A stretch of DNA of 38,204 nt, taken from the NCBI GenBank assembly GCA_041552135.1, contig JBFELL010000005.1, positions 1 to 38,204 of the forward strand, written 5' to 3'. Positions 1-6,524 of this stretch are shown here, in pieces; within the stretch, counting starts at the first letter, position 1; each line of letters opens with the position of its first letter. The DNA is from SZUA-186 sp041552135. Lineage in GTDB: Bacteria > Pseudomonadota > Gammaproteobacteria > UBA9214. The translations under genes were made by a program, and so were the position numbers. The notes below the pieces were generated by a model. It was not told the DNA's origin. It worked only from the letters and a program-made list of their open reading frames with translations, and ran no database searches.

Positions 1-90
1 CCGCCATACTAACGGGCTACAAAGCAAGCTGACCTCGCCTACTTTGTATCCCACTGGTAAAAATGTTTATTAACACTACCCCCACCCTGA

Positions 91-113
91 CCCGCCCCTT
101 CAAAGGGGGCGGG
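91..113. repeat. GC-rich palindrome
   Basis: An arm CCCGCCCCTT is followed after two bases by its near-perfect complement AAGGGGGCGGG, with one extra G. It is preceded by a C-rich CCCCCACCCTGA stretch. The layout resembles the common dispersed intergenic palindromes of proteobacteria and the second palindrome at 2726-2749. It lies downstream of the small lipoprotein gene on the minus strand but has no T-run, so a terminator role is uncertain. Confidence 0.4.
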
Positions 114-148
114 ACGCGGGCCGAAATGTCAGGATACTTTTGTACTCC

Positions 149-394
149 CTAGTAACGGCCGCTTGATCGTCCCGTGCTGCAACTGAACGCGCCTTCCCCA
201 CCAAGTGCTTCCGTAGCCGCATGAACACACTCGTCGAAGGAGGGAAATTCGCCCAATAGCCGTGTATCAGAGGGAGACTCCATATCGGGATAGATTTCTC
301 CGGACCATGGCCCGGAGGCACTGCCACCATGATCCCCGCAAGCGGACGATAATCCGCCAGTCGCCAGTACAACAAGCAAATGCGTCATCTTCAT
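149..394 (-). CDS. small predicted lipoprotein, unknown function
   Basis: An 81-residue protein with a short basic-hydrophobic N-terminus (MKMTHLLVVLATGG) followed by LSSAC, an acceptable though not ideal lipobox with Cys19 as the lipidated residue. The mature part has two further cysteines (in FDECVHAA and AFSCST), which could form a disulfide in the periplasm. A GAGG-like ribosome site lies about 10 bases upstream. I do not recognise a family. The next gene upstream on this strand (pcd) is over 270 bp away and ends with a hairpin, so this gene is probably a separate unit. Confidence 0.5.
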   Translation of the reverse strand: MKMTHLLVVLATGGLSSACGDHGGSASGPWSGEIYPDMESPSDTRLLGEFPSFDECVHAATEALGGEGAFSCSTGRSSGRY

Positions 395-471
395 CAGGAA
401 AGGACCTCGTCATTACCCGTCTGATAGTTCCATTGGGTATGCATACGCCATGCCACCTGAGTGAAGGCGCT

Positions 472-580
472 GCACGCAAGGGTTTTCAGTCGCAAGGCCT
501 CCGGCCGGCGTGCATTAACGGGACACTGTGCCGCAACCTTGTAACACGGCTGTGGCACGGGAAACCGGACGCACTCCCGT
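472..580. other. structured intergenic segment, possible RNA element
   Basis: This gene-free stretch contains nested inverted repeats: GCACGC (472-477) with GCGTGC (508-513), enclosing GGCC/GGCC (496-499/503-506); ACGGGA (518-523) with TCCCGT (575-580); and, inside that pair, GTGCCGCA (528-535) with TGTGGCAC (551-558). On the plus strand the words ATTAACGGGA, ACTGTGCCGCAAC, TTGTAA and GGGAA occur in the order seen in cobalamin riboswitches, but the P4/P5 part and a clear B12 box at the right place are missing. No plus-strand gene follows. On the minus strand it would be the leader of the small lipoprotein. Function unknown. Confidence 0.35.
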
Positions 581-626
581 CACCGGAATATCAGGCAGGA
601 CGCAGACAGCATGATAGCCACTGAAA

Positions 627-650
627 GGCAGGCCCGGCAGAATGCCTGCC
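627..650 (-). terminator. hairpin after pcd
   Basis: GGCAGGC (627-633) pairs with GCCTGCC (644-650) across a 10-base loop. Read on the minus strand, the hairpin lies 17 bases after the pcd stop and is followed by TTT. It is a plausible weak intrinsic terminator for pcd. Confidence 0.5.
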
Positions 651-666
651 CGGGACATGTCTGGAT

Positions 667-1053
667 CTATTGATCGTACTTGATGTACTTGAATCGCGGG
701 TCGTCGGGTGTACCTTCCAGAGGCCCGTCCTCCTTGCCTGGCTGCCACTGTATTACCTCTTCAATCCTGTGCGCCAGGGCAAAGTCCTTTTCGGTGACGC
801 CCTTGGCTGCATGATTCATCAGTTTGACAATGACAAAGGCATAGGAGACCGTCAGGTCAGGGTGGTGAAATGCCGCCTCCGCCAGGTGCCCGATGGTATT
901 GACGACCATCAGCGTCGCCTTCCAGCCACTGGTTTTGTACTTGCGCCGGATCCAGCCCTTTTCAAGGTACCAGAGGGGCAGTTCTTCCCGAAGCCGCTGC
1001 TCTATTTCCTCCGGGCTGTAGGTTTCGTCTGTGCCTCGTTCACGCCAGCTCAT
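667..1053 (-). CDS. 4a-hydroxytetrahydrobiopterin dehydratase (PCD/DCoH) family
   Basis: A 128-residue protein of the pterin-4a-carbinolamine dehydratase family. The family signature is clear in the middle: a GWKAT segment, then AEAAFHHPDLTVSY with the His-His-Pro of the active site, then LMNHAAKGVTEKDFALA. Family members dehydrate 4a-hydroxytetrahydropterins. PCD-like genes are recurrently found with H4MPT-linked C1 genes in methylotrophs, where a role in pterin metabolism is suspected but not settled. The start was chosen at 1053 because GGAGG sits eight bases upstream and the residues further upstream are unlike the family. The gene is about 2.3 kb from the C1 island on the far side of the regulator, so its link to the island is contextual only. 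Confidence 0.88.
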   Translation of the reverse strand: MSWRERGTDETYSPEEIEQRLREELPLWYLEKGWIRRKYKTSGWKATLMVVNTIGHLAEAAFHHPDLTVSYAFVIVKLMNHAAKGVTEKDFALAHRIEEVIQWQPGKEDGPLEGTPDDPRFKYIKYDQ

Positions 1054-1195
1054 CGTTGCACCTCCGTCACATGAAGTTGCCGGTGTCCCGGTACAGGCCA
1101 CATCATGGCGACTGTTTTGAATTCGACATACAAGCCGCGCGGGGCTGACCCGCAACAGAGCGGCCCTGGCCGGGGAAGCCGGCGGGTAACGCCGA

Positions 1196-1218
1196 CCGGG
1201 CGGCAGCAGCCCGCCCGG
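1196..1218 (-). terminator. hairpin after truncated haemoglobin gene
   Basis: CCGGGCGG (1196-1203) pairs perfectly with CCGCCCGG (1211-1218) around a 7-base loop, immediately after the stop codon of the minus-strand haemoglobin gene. There is no T-run, so termination strength is doubtful. Confidence 0.4.
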
Positions 1219-1716
1219 CTACTGGACGCTTCTAGACGTGGCCGGTGACAGCGCTCTGGATGTCAATTTTCCGTTTACCACCTGGTCTTTTACCGACCAC
1301 AGAATCGCCAGCACCTCGGCGCGCTCCCTGGTACCGACATTATTCATGTCCAGGGCCTTGAGCACGTCATCGACAACGGCATTGAACTCCATGTCGCTGA
1401 TGTTCATCGTGGCATGCGCGGTTAGCATGTCCTTGCCGGTGTACTCGACCGGGCCGCCGGTTGATGCAGCAAACACTTCAAACACCTTTTGCTTGACGTA
1501 GACAGGATCACTGTTGGAAAAGCGGTTATTCACGATCGGGTTCAGGGTATGGTTTGTCCAGATATCCTCGCAGACAGCCCTGACGACCGTCTCACCGCCG
1601 ATACGATCGTAAAGGCTCGGGCCCGCATCGGTGGCCCGCAATACCGGGGCACCAGCGGCCGCGAACAGTCCGGCGCAAACAACCATGACTTTCATCCATC
1701 GGTATTGCTGTTTCAT
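1219..1716 (-). CDS. secreted group 1 truncated haemoglobin-like protein
   Basis: A 165-residue protein beginning with a basic segment and a hydrophobic stretch (VMVVCAGLFAAAGAP), typical of a Sec signal peptide with cleavage near LRATDA. The mature part follows the truncated haemoglobin plan: SLYDRIGGE at the N-terminus, VNNRFSNSD, a YTGKDMLTAHATM segment that should carry the proximal haem His, and a C-terminal helix DVLKALDMNN. Secreted trHb-like proteins occur in many proteobacteria; O2, NO or redox roles are proposed. The start at 1716 has AGGAG eight bases upstream. The nearest genes are pcd and a small membrane protein. A link to methanethiol metabolism is not shown. Confidence 0.8.
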   Translation of the reverse strand: MKQQYRWMKVMVVCAGLFAAAGAPVLRATDAGPSLYDRIGGETVVRAVCEDIWTNHTLNPIVNNRFSNSDPVYVKQKVFEVFAASTGGPVEYTGKDMLTAHATMNISDMEFNAVVDDVLKALDMNNVGTRERAEVLAILWSVKDQVVNGKLTSRALSPATSRSVQ

Positions 1717-1846
1717 CTGCTGTCTCCTGTAAAATAACGTCACATTCCCGACTATACTGAATTGATATGACTGTCGGATATACGTGGTATTACGTGTCAG
1801 TCGAAGTCGATAGCGGCCGCTTGCCCGGTGCCGCCGCTTTCCCGGA

Positions 1847-2122
1847 TCAGGCCCTGTCCTGCTCCTGTAACCCGGGATCCCCGGCCGCCACCGCCTGCGC
1901 ATGGGGCTGCGGTTGATCCTCCTCACGGGGTTCGCCGTTGCGAGTTTCGCCCTCGCCGGCAAGCCTGAGGACCATTTCCCTGTCGCGCTGGTCCTTGATC
2001 TCGTTGAAGAATGAGTATTCACCGTCAGTCACCGTACGGGATGTCTCGTCCAGTGCGCTGAAAATCGCGACGAAGGCCAGGACAATAATGTTTGGCACTG
2101 CCAACAATCCTGAAATGTCCAT
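1847..2122 (-). CDS. small single-span membrane protein, unknown
   Basis: A 91-residue protein with one N-terminal hydrophobic helix (about residues 5-24, LLAVPNIIVLAFVAIFSAL), followed by a charged region (YSFFNEIKDQRDREMVLRL) and a low-complexity tail rich in Glu, Gln and Pro. It probably sits in the inner membrane with a soluble tail. AGGAGA lies about eight bases before the ATG, which supports it as real. I recognise no family. It is upstream of, and co-oriented with, the truncated haemoglobin gene (130 bp gap). Confidence 0.55.
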   Translation of the reverse strand: MDISGLLAVPNIIVLAFVAIFSALDETSRTVTDGEYSFFNEIKDQRDREMVLRLAGEGETRNGEPREEDQPQPHAQAVAAGDPGLQEQDRA

Positions 2123-2163
2123 TAATCCGCTCTCCTCTTTGTAATGAATAACTCAGTCACCGG

Positions 2164-2185
2164 GTGCAACACGCCTGTATTGCAC
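2164..2185. promoter_or_regulatory. inverted repeat upstream of small membrane protein
   Basis: GTGCAA (2164-2169) and TTGCAC (2180-2185) form a perfect 6+6 inverted repeat with a 10-base spacer, about 40 bp before the ATG of the 91-residue membrane protein. Size and spacing fit a dimeric repressor or activator site; the binding protein is unknown. GGTGCA/TGCACC words recur before the sigma-54 activator gene. Confidence 0.35.
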
Positions 2186-2319
2186 GACCGCGACAGGCAC
2201 GCCCTGCAGCCGTGATTCCCCGTCATGCGCCTCCTGGCCAGGGTTAATGCGGATACCCGACCACGTCCGGCCAGGTGGCTGCGGTGACAACTTGCAGCTT
2301 CAGCGCGTGGCTGGCGCAG

Positions 2320-2532
2320 TCACCCTATCGCTTGTTGAAAGGCAAGAATCGCGCCGCGCTCGCAGATAGAACAAAAAATCATGACGTTGTGAGAATCCAG
2401 CCCGTGGCAGGCGCATGACTTGCTGCGGCATGTGTTGCAGGTCTGACATACTTTACAGTACGACAGCAAACCGCCGGGGAAGCGCCAGGGGCAATTGAAG
2501 GCGGGCTGTCTGTCATCGCCCGCTGGCAGCAC
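2320..2532 (-). CDS. doubtful cysteine-rich small ORF
   Basis: A 70-codon frame (GTG start if full length) with many cysteines in its middle: CKVCQTCNTC, then KSCAC, then CSIC. The spacing suggests zinc- or cluster-binding knuckles. No ribosome site is visible upstream, the start is not ATG and I know no family, so it may be a chance frame. It is listed because the cysteine density is high and it lies in an otherwise gene-free kilobase. Confidence 0.2.
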   Translation of the reverse strand: MLPAGDDRQPAFNCPWRFPGGLLSYCKVCQTCNTCRSKSCACHGLDSHNVMIFCSICERGAILAFQQAIG

Positions 2533-2725
2533 AGAGTGGGTGATGTCGCAAATTCAGCCAGCAGCGAGCGGCGGCGTAAACCGCCATTACCGGTCGCCGT
2601 AGCCGGCAGGCTGATGACGGTCGATGCTGTCCGCAGCCGTCATTCGACCCTTCAGGGGCGAAACGCGCGGATGAGGGGTGAGATCAATATTGCGCAACTG
2701 CCTGATTCATATACCCTCACCCCAA

Positions 2726-2749
2726 CCCTCTCCCGCACCCGGGAGAGGG
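2726..2749. repeat. dispersed-type palindrome (CCCTCTCCCG/CGGGAGAGGG)
   Basis: A perfect 10-bp stem (2726-2735/2740-2749) with a 4-base loop, preceded by CCCTCACCCCAA. This arrangement is a familiar dispersed intergenic repeat in many proteobacterial genomes. No T-run and no adjacent gene end suggest a repeat rather than a terminator. Confidence 0.55.
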
Positions 2750-3211
2750 GATGCGGTCCCGAGCATCACTGGCGGTTTTCATGTTCCAGGTCCATCTGGT
2801 TTCGCCTTCTCGACCTGGACTCGGATGCTTGCACCGCAAGCCCGGAATTTTAATGGGACCGCAATGGCTGGTTATTAAATATTCATGCCATTGAAGATAG
2901 CATTCATGGCAGGGCACCACCGACTACGCCCGGCAGGTGTCCAGACCTGCGCCGCGGCGTACAGCGCTGTTCGTCGGTCCGTCCGGAGCCCCCCTGGCCC
3001 GCCTCGGCATTGAGGGCGTCCCGTGGCCTGGCGCATATGCACCGCCCACTCGCCGGGCGGGCGAGCGGGCAGCACCGTGCGGGGCCGCACCACGCAACCG
3101 ATTTCGGCGGCTGGACGCCAGGGCATTTCCGGACCCGCCCCTCGACAATCCCCGTAGTAATACGCAGGTATTCGTACGAGTAGGTTTCTGTGTAGAAGTG
3201 GCGCATATTGT

Positions 3212-3276
3212 TGCACCAGCGTCGCAAATCCGTTCATTACCGTAACAGCTTGAGTTCAACTGGTGCAGTTTGCACC
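3212..3276. promoter_or_regulatory. TGCACC/GGTGCA operator-like cluster before the sigma-54 activator
   Basis: GGTGCA (3262-3267), a 3-base spacer and TGCACC (3271-3276) make a perfect short palindrome 80 bp before the activator ATG. A third TGCACC copy lies at 3212-3217. Such a cluster could serve autoregulation or a second regulator. No sigma-54 promoter match with correct spacing was found here. Confidence 0.35.
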
Positions 3277-3355
3277 TGGCAGTGACACACAGACCGGACG
3301 ACAGGGACAGCGGCGAGATAATACCGGCCTGGCAAAAGACACTGAGGGGAATGTC

Positions 3356-5311
3356 ATGCAAGTAGATGAAACCTATACGCAGCGTCACAGGGAACGGGTG
3401 TTCTCGGTAGCAGCCGGCACCGCTGGCGAAAAATCCGTCAGAAATCCGATTTCCAGTTCATGGAAACGCTGTGTAAACGAATACCGGCTGGATCCCGTGG
3501 TAGAGCGCGAACCCACCATCGTCGATGCCCGGATACTGCAGGAGCGCAAGAAATGCCTGGGCAGCCTGCTATCGATTGCACAGGTCGAGATGGCAAACCT
3601 GCACCAGCAGATCGCAGACACCGGACACTCCATACTGCTGACCGACGATACCGGCATGATCATCCACTACACCGGCGACCCGAGTTTCGACGCGGCAGCC
3701 GCAAAGCGGGGCCTGATGGAAGGCGCCATCTGGTCCGAGAAGTACCAGGGCACCAACGGCATGGGCACCTGCCTCGCCGAGCAAAAACCCGTTGTGGTAC
3801 ACCAGGAAGAACACTTCTTCTCCAGAAATCTCGACATCAGCTGCACGGCCTCGCCCATTTTCGACCCGAACGGCAAGATCCTGGGTGTGCTGGATGCCTC
3901 GAGCAAATCAAGCCGGGCCCAGGAGCACACCATGGCCCTGGTGAACATGTCTGCCAAGACGATCGAGAACCGCATCTTTCTCTGCATGTTCAAAAACCAC
4001 TTCATTATCCGTTTCCACAGTCGTCCGGAGTTCGTCAATACCCTCGGAGAGGGCCTGATCGCATTCCAGAGCGACGGCGCCATCCTTGCCGCCAACAGCA
4101 ATGCCCTCTTCCAGCTCGACTTCAAGTCAATCGACGACATGCGCGCACACAAGGTTGAGGATCTGTTCGACAGCCAGCTGCATCGCTTGCTCCACAACTC
4201 GCCCAAGGCCTCGCTGCACGCAATTCCCATTCACGAAATCAAGCATGCAAGGCGCTTTTTTGCCATCGTGCAGCCCCCCGAGTCCGAGCAAGACGCCACT
4301 GAACCTCCCGTCTGCTCCCGCACCCGCACCGGCAGCCACCCCGCCAACAGCCTGCTGACCAGACTGGAATTCGGCGATCATTTCATGGCGCAGAATATCC
4401 GTATCGCGCAGCGCGTCCTCGATCGCGATATTCCCATCCTGCTCAAGGGCGAGAGCGGAACCGGAAAAGGTGTATTCGCCAAGGCGATCCACATGTCCAG
4501 CCAGCGCGCGGAAAAGCCCTTCGTCGCCATCAACTGCGCCTCCATACCCGAGTCCCTGATCGAGAGCGAACTGTTCGGTTACAAGGCCGGTGCATTCACC
4601 GGCGCCAGTCGCCACGGCAACCAGGGCAAGATCATGCAGGCCGACGGAGGCACACTGTTTCTCGACGAGATAGGCGATATGCCACTGTCACTGCAGGCAC
4701 GCCTGTTGCGGGTACTCGAGGAAAAAGAGGTGGTTCCGCTCGGCGGACATACACCCGTCACCGTCGACCTGAACATTGTCAGCGCCACGCACCGCAACCT
4801 GCATGATATGGTGACGGACGGTGACTTTCGGGAAGACCTCTATTATCGCCTGCAGGGTGTCAAGATCACCATGCCACCGCTGCGGGAACGATCCGACAGG
4901 TACAACCTGGTCAAACACATCATCGAGATCGAAACCAGTGACAGCATGCCGGTACGGATCGAGGAAGACGTCATCAACCGGCTCTGCAGCTATTACTGGC
5001 CCGGCAATATCCGCCAGATCCGCAATGTGTTGCGCACCATGCTGGCGCTTGCCGACACCAACCACATCACCACCGAGGACATGATCGATGACCTGTTCCG
5101 GGAAGCCCGCGCAACCCCGGATGCGGCACCCGGAGAACCCGAGGACGAGACGAAAAGCCTCGATCCACTGCGCAACGCCGAGCGCGATGCCCTGATGCAG
5201 GAACTCGAGCGTCACCGCTGGAACATAACCGCGGCAGCGAAGCGTCTCGATCTGAGTCGCAACACACTGTACCGGAAGATGAAACGCTGCGGGATTTCAC
5301 TGCCCAGGTGA
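3356..5311 (+). CDS. AcoR-type sigma-54-dependent transcriptional activator
   Basis: A 651-residue bacterial enhancer-binding protein. The N-terminal third (about 30-210) has the AcoR-type layout with a GAF sensor domain (ISSSWKRC, later QGTNGMGTC and LGVLDASSKSS), followed by a PAS-like segment. The AAA+ domain has Walker A GESGTGKG (365-372), the sigma-54-contacting GAFTGA loop (412-417) and Walker B LFLDEIGD (434-441). A Fis-type helix-turn-helix (NITAAAKRLDLSRNTLYRK, from 623) ends the protein. The start at 3356 is preferred over an in-frame upstream ATG because GAGGGG lies before it. The effector is unknown. The gene is the only regulator in the window, and sigma-54-type promoters precede several operons of the island, so it is the natural candidate for their activator. 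Confidence 0.93.
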   Translation: MQVDETYTQRHRERVFSVAAGTAGEKSVRNPISSSWKRCVNEYRLDPVVEREPTIVDARILQERKKCLGSLLSIAQVEMANLHQQIADTGHSILLTDDTGMIIHYTGDPSFDAAAAKRGLMEGAIWSEKYQGTNGMGTCLAEQKPVVVHQEEHFFSRNLDISCTASPIFDPNGKILGVLDASSKSSRAQEHTMALVNMSAKTIENRIFLCMFKNHFIIRFHSRPEFVNTLGEGLIAFQSDGAILAANSNALFQLDFKSIDDMRAHKVEDLFDSQLHRLLHNSPKASLHAIPIHEIKHARRFFAIVQPPESEQDATEPPVCSRTRTGSHPANSLLTRLEFGDHFMAQNIRIAQRVLDRDIPILLKGESGTGKGVFAKAIHMSSQRAEKPFVAINCASIPESLIESELFGYKAGAFTGASRHGNQGKIMQADGGTLFLDEIGDMPLSLQARLLRVLEEKEVVPLGGHTPVTVDLNIVSATHRNLHDMVTDGDFREDLYYRLQGVKITMPPLRERSDRYNLVKHIIEIETSDSMPVRIEEDVINRLCSYYWPGNIRQIRNVLRTMLALADTNHITTEDMIDDLFREARATPDAAPGEPEDETKSLDPLRNAERDALMQELERHRWNITAAAKRLDLSRNTLYRKMKRCGISLPR

Positions 5312-5327
5312 TACAGGGCTGGAACAT

Positions 5328-5345
5328 GCCACGGGGCGCCGTGGC
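5328..5345 (+). terminator. hairpin after the sigma-54 activator
   Basis: GCCACGG (5328-5334) and CCGTGGC (5339-5345) form a 7-bp stem with a GGCG loop, 17 bases after the activator stop codon. There is no T-run. It would separate the activator transcript from the sigma-54-driven operon that follows. Confidence 0.4.
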
Positions 5346-5349
5346 AGCA

Positions 5350-5365
5350 TGTCACGGCAATGACA
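5350..5365. promoter_or_regulatory. inverted repeat TGTCA-N6-TGACA, candidate activator site
   Basis: A perfect 5+5 inverted repeat centred about 50 bp upstream of the -24 element at 5409. The word TGTCAC also occurs twice upstream of the mptG sigma-54 promoter (21908, 21930) and twice, inverted, upstream of the mtoX one (34020, 34097), so it could be part of the enhancer recognised by the activator. Confidence 0.35.
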
Positions 5366-5408
5366 CACGGGAAAAATGTGCCCGGGTTCAGAACACGTCG
5401 CGGAGCAC

Positions 5409-5424
5409 TGGTATGCAATTTGCA
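5409..5424 (+). promoter_or_regulatory. sigma-54 promoter of the pterin-cofactor operon
   Basis: TGGTAT-GCAAT-TTGCA matches the -24/-12 consensus TGGCAC-N5-TTGCW with exact spacing and a perfect -12 box. The -24 box has C-to-T changes at two positions. Transcription would begin near 5436, about 30 bases before the GTG start at 5465, which has a strong GGAGG site. Confidence 0.7.
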
Positions 5425-5464
5425 GCATACCGGGATAATGATAACCAGACCGGGAGGAACGGCA

Positions 5465-5974
5465 GTGACACCCCCTGCAAACGGCTTTGCTGTCAGCGTG
5501 CACAACGGACCGCTTCACTTCAATGCAGCCCATTTCATCACCTTTGAGAACAGCTGCGAGAACCTTCACGGCCACAACTTTCACGCCCGTATCGATGCCA
5601 CCGGAGACAACACCGGCGACGACTTCGTGATCGACTTCGTGCTCATGAGCAGGCTTGCCGGGGAGATCTGCGCACGCCTGCACGACAAGGTGCTGCTGCC
5701 GGGCAACAGCCCGCTGGTGAACATCGAGCACCGCTCGGGGCAGGTGCATGTCAGCAGCTATGACAAGCAGTTCACCCTGCCGGCCGGCAACTGCATGGAA
5801 CTGCCGGTGAGAAACACTACCGCCGAGATGCTGGCCTGGTACATCGGTGACAGGCTGATAGATACCCTGCGCACGCAAGAGGCACTTGGCAATATCACGA
5901 TGCTGGAGGTCGCCGTGGAGGAAGCGGACCAGCAATGGGGTATTTCCCGGCAGGCGGTCAATCATGACGGCTAG
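5465..5974 (+). CDS. 6-pyruvoyl-tetrahydropterin synthase / QueD-like protein
   Basis: A 169-residue member of the PTPS/6-carboxytetrahydropterin synthase family. The zinc ligands are visible as His23 (FNAAHFI) and His35/His37 (LHGHNF), and the catalytic-type Cys31 precedes them in the CxxxHGH arrangement. The C-terminal part keeps TTAEMLAWYI and an EVAVEEA strand. Family members act on dihydroneopterin triphosphate or related pterins. Here, first in an operon of H4MPT-associated genes, a role in the pterin branch is likely, but the exact reaction is not known. The GTG start is chosen because GGAGG precedes it by eight bases and the sigma-54 start site lies just upstream. It overlaps the next gene by 11 bp. 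Confidence 0.85.
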   Translation: MTPPANGFAVSVHNGPLHFNAAHFITFENSCENLHGHNFHARIDATGDNTGDDFVIDFVLMSRLAGEICARLHDKVLLPGNSPLVNIEHRSGQVHVSSYDKQFTLPAGNCMELPVRNTTAEMLAWYIGDRLIDTLRTQEALGNITMLEVAVEEADQQWGISRQAVNHDG

Positions 5975-6524
5975 AGCGCAGACAAGCCGTCTTGCCTGGG
6001 CACTGACCGGCTCGGGGCACTACCTGCACGAGTGCCTGGCCCTCGCGCGACAACTCGGCAATGTGGATCTTTACCTGAGCGGTGCGGCAGCAGAAGTACT
6101 GGGGATGTACGGCTACCGGCTGGATGACCTGCGGGGCGAGATGCGCATCTACCGCGACCAGACGGCTTGCAGCGCCCCGGTCGCCCTGTTCTACGAAGGC
6201 CACTACCATGCCCTGGTTATCGCACCCGCCACCTCCAACACGGTCGCAAAATGTGTCTGGGGCATCTCGGACACGCTGGTCACCAATATCTATGCCCAGG
6301 CCGGAAAGTGCCGGATACCCAGCATCGTATTCGCCTGTGACAACGCCCCGGAACTGGAAAGCGAGGCCCCGCGCGGTACCGTCAAGGTCTATCCGCGACA
6401 CATTGATCTGCACAATGCCGACCGCCTGCGCGAATTCGAGTCCACCCAGGTAGTGGAGGACATCGGGCAGTTACACCAGGCCATCAGGGATCTGCACCCG
6501 TGTCTGAACGCATCCTCTTTCTGA
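5964..6524 (+). CDS. dmrB: DmrB-like flavoprotein, probable dihydromethanopterin reductase
   Basis: A 186-residue flavoprotein of the phosphopantothenoylcysteine decarboxylase-like fold. The N-terminus has ALTGSGHYLHE (phosphate binding), and APATSNTVAK (87-96) with GISDTLVTN is the FMN-binding segment of the family. The archaeal-type enzyme DmrB, characterised from methanogens and Burkholderia, reduces dihydromethanopterin to tetrahydromethanopterin. That reaction fits this operon, which otherwise makes the same cofactor. The gene overlaps both neighbours (11 and 25 bp), so translational coupling is likely. The symbol rests on family resemblance and context; a related flavoprotein with another substrate cannot be excluded. 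Confidence 0.75.
   Translation: MTARAQTSRLAWALTGSGHYLHECLALARQLGNVDLYLSGAAAEVLGMYGYRLDDLRGEMRIYRDQTACSAPVALFYEGHYHALVIAPATSNTVAKCVWGISDTLVTNIYAQAGKCRIPSIVFACDNAPELESEAPRGTVKVYPRHIDLHNADRLREFESTQVVEDIGQLHQAIRDLHPCLNASSF

Larger units (their letters stand above)
2123..3355. other. long intergenic region, mostly without a convincing gene
   Basis: About 1.2 kb separates the small membrane protein from the sigma-54 activator. It holds an inverted repeat (2164-2185), a doubtful Cys-rich reading frame (2320-2532), a dispersed-type palindrome (2726-2749) and TGCACC/GGTGCA operator-like sites (3212-3276). Reading frames exist on both strands between 2900 and 3390, but they lack ribosome sites and recognisable domains. 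They could be chance frames in GC-rich DNA or the remains of a decayed gene. Confidence 0.5.

Noticed and set aside
450..660. A functional cobalamin riboswitch with B12 box AGCCACTG at about 615
   Set aside because: The words GGGAA, CCGCAAC and GCCACTG occur, but the P4/P5 elements and spacing do not fit, and no plus-strand gene follows. Kept only as an unassigned structured segment.
1717..1846. Sigma-70 promoter or FNR-type site before the truncated haemoglobin gene
   Set aside because: A TATAGT hexamer exists on the minus strand but has no matching -35 box, and the TTGAT half-site has no partner.
2726..2749. CRISPR-like or terminator reading of the palindrome
   Set aside because: Only one unit with a related but different palindrome at 91-113; no spacer array, no T-run and no adjacent gene end.
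3259..3276. Sigma-54 promoter for the activator gene (TGGTGC...TTTGCA)
   Set aside because: The distance between the GG and GC elements is two bases too short, which sigma-54 does not tolerate.
2924..3388. Minus-strand and plus-strand frames of 100-150 codons upstream of the activator
   Set aside because: Composition is Arg/Gly/Pro/Cys-rich as in shadow frames, without a ribosome site or domain, and one runs into the activator gene from the wrong strand.
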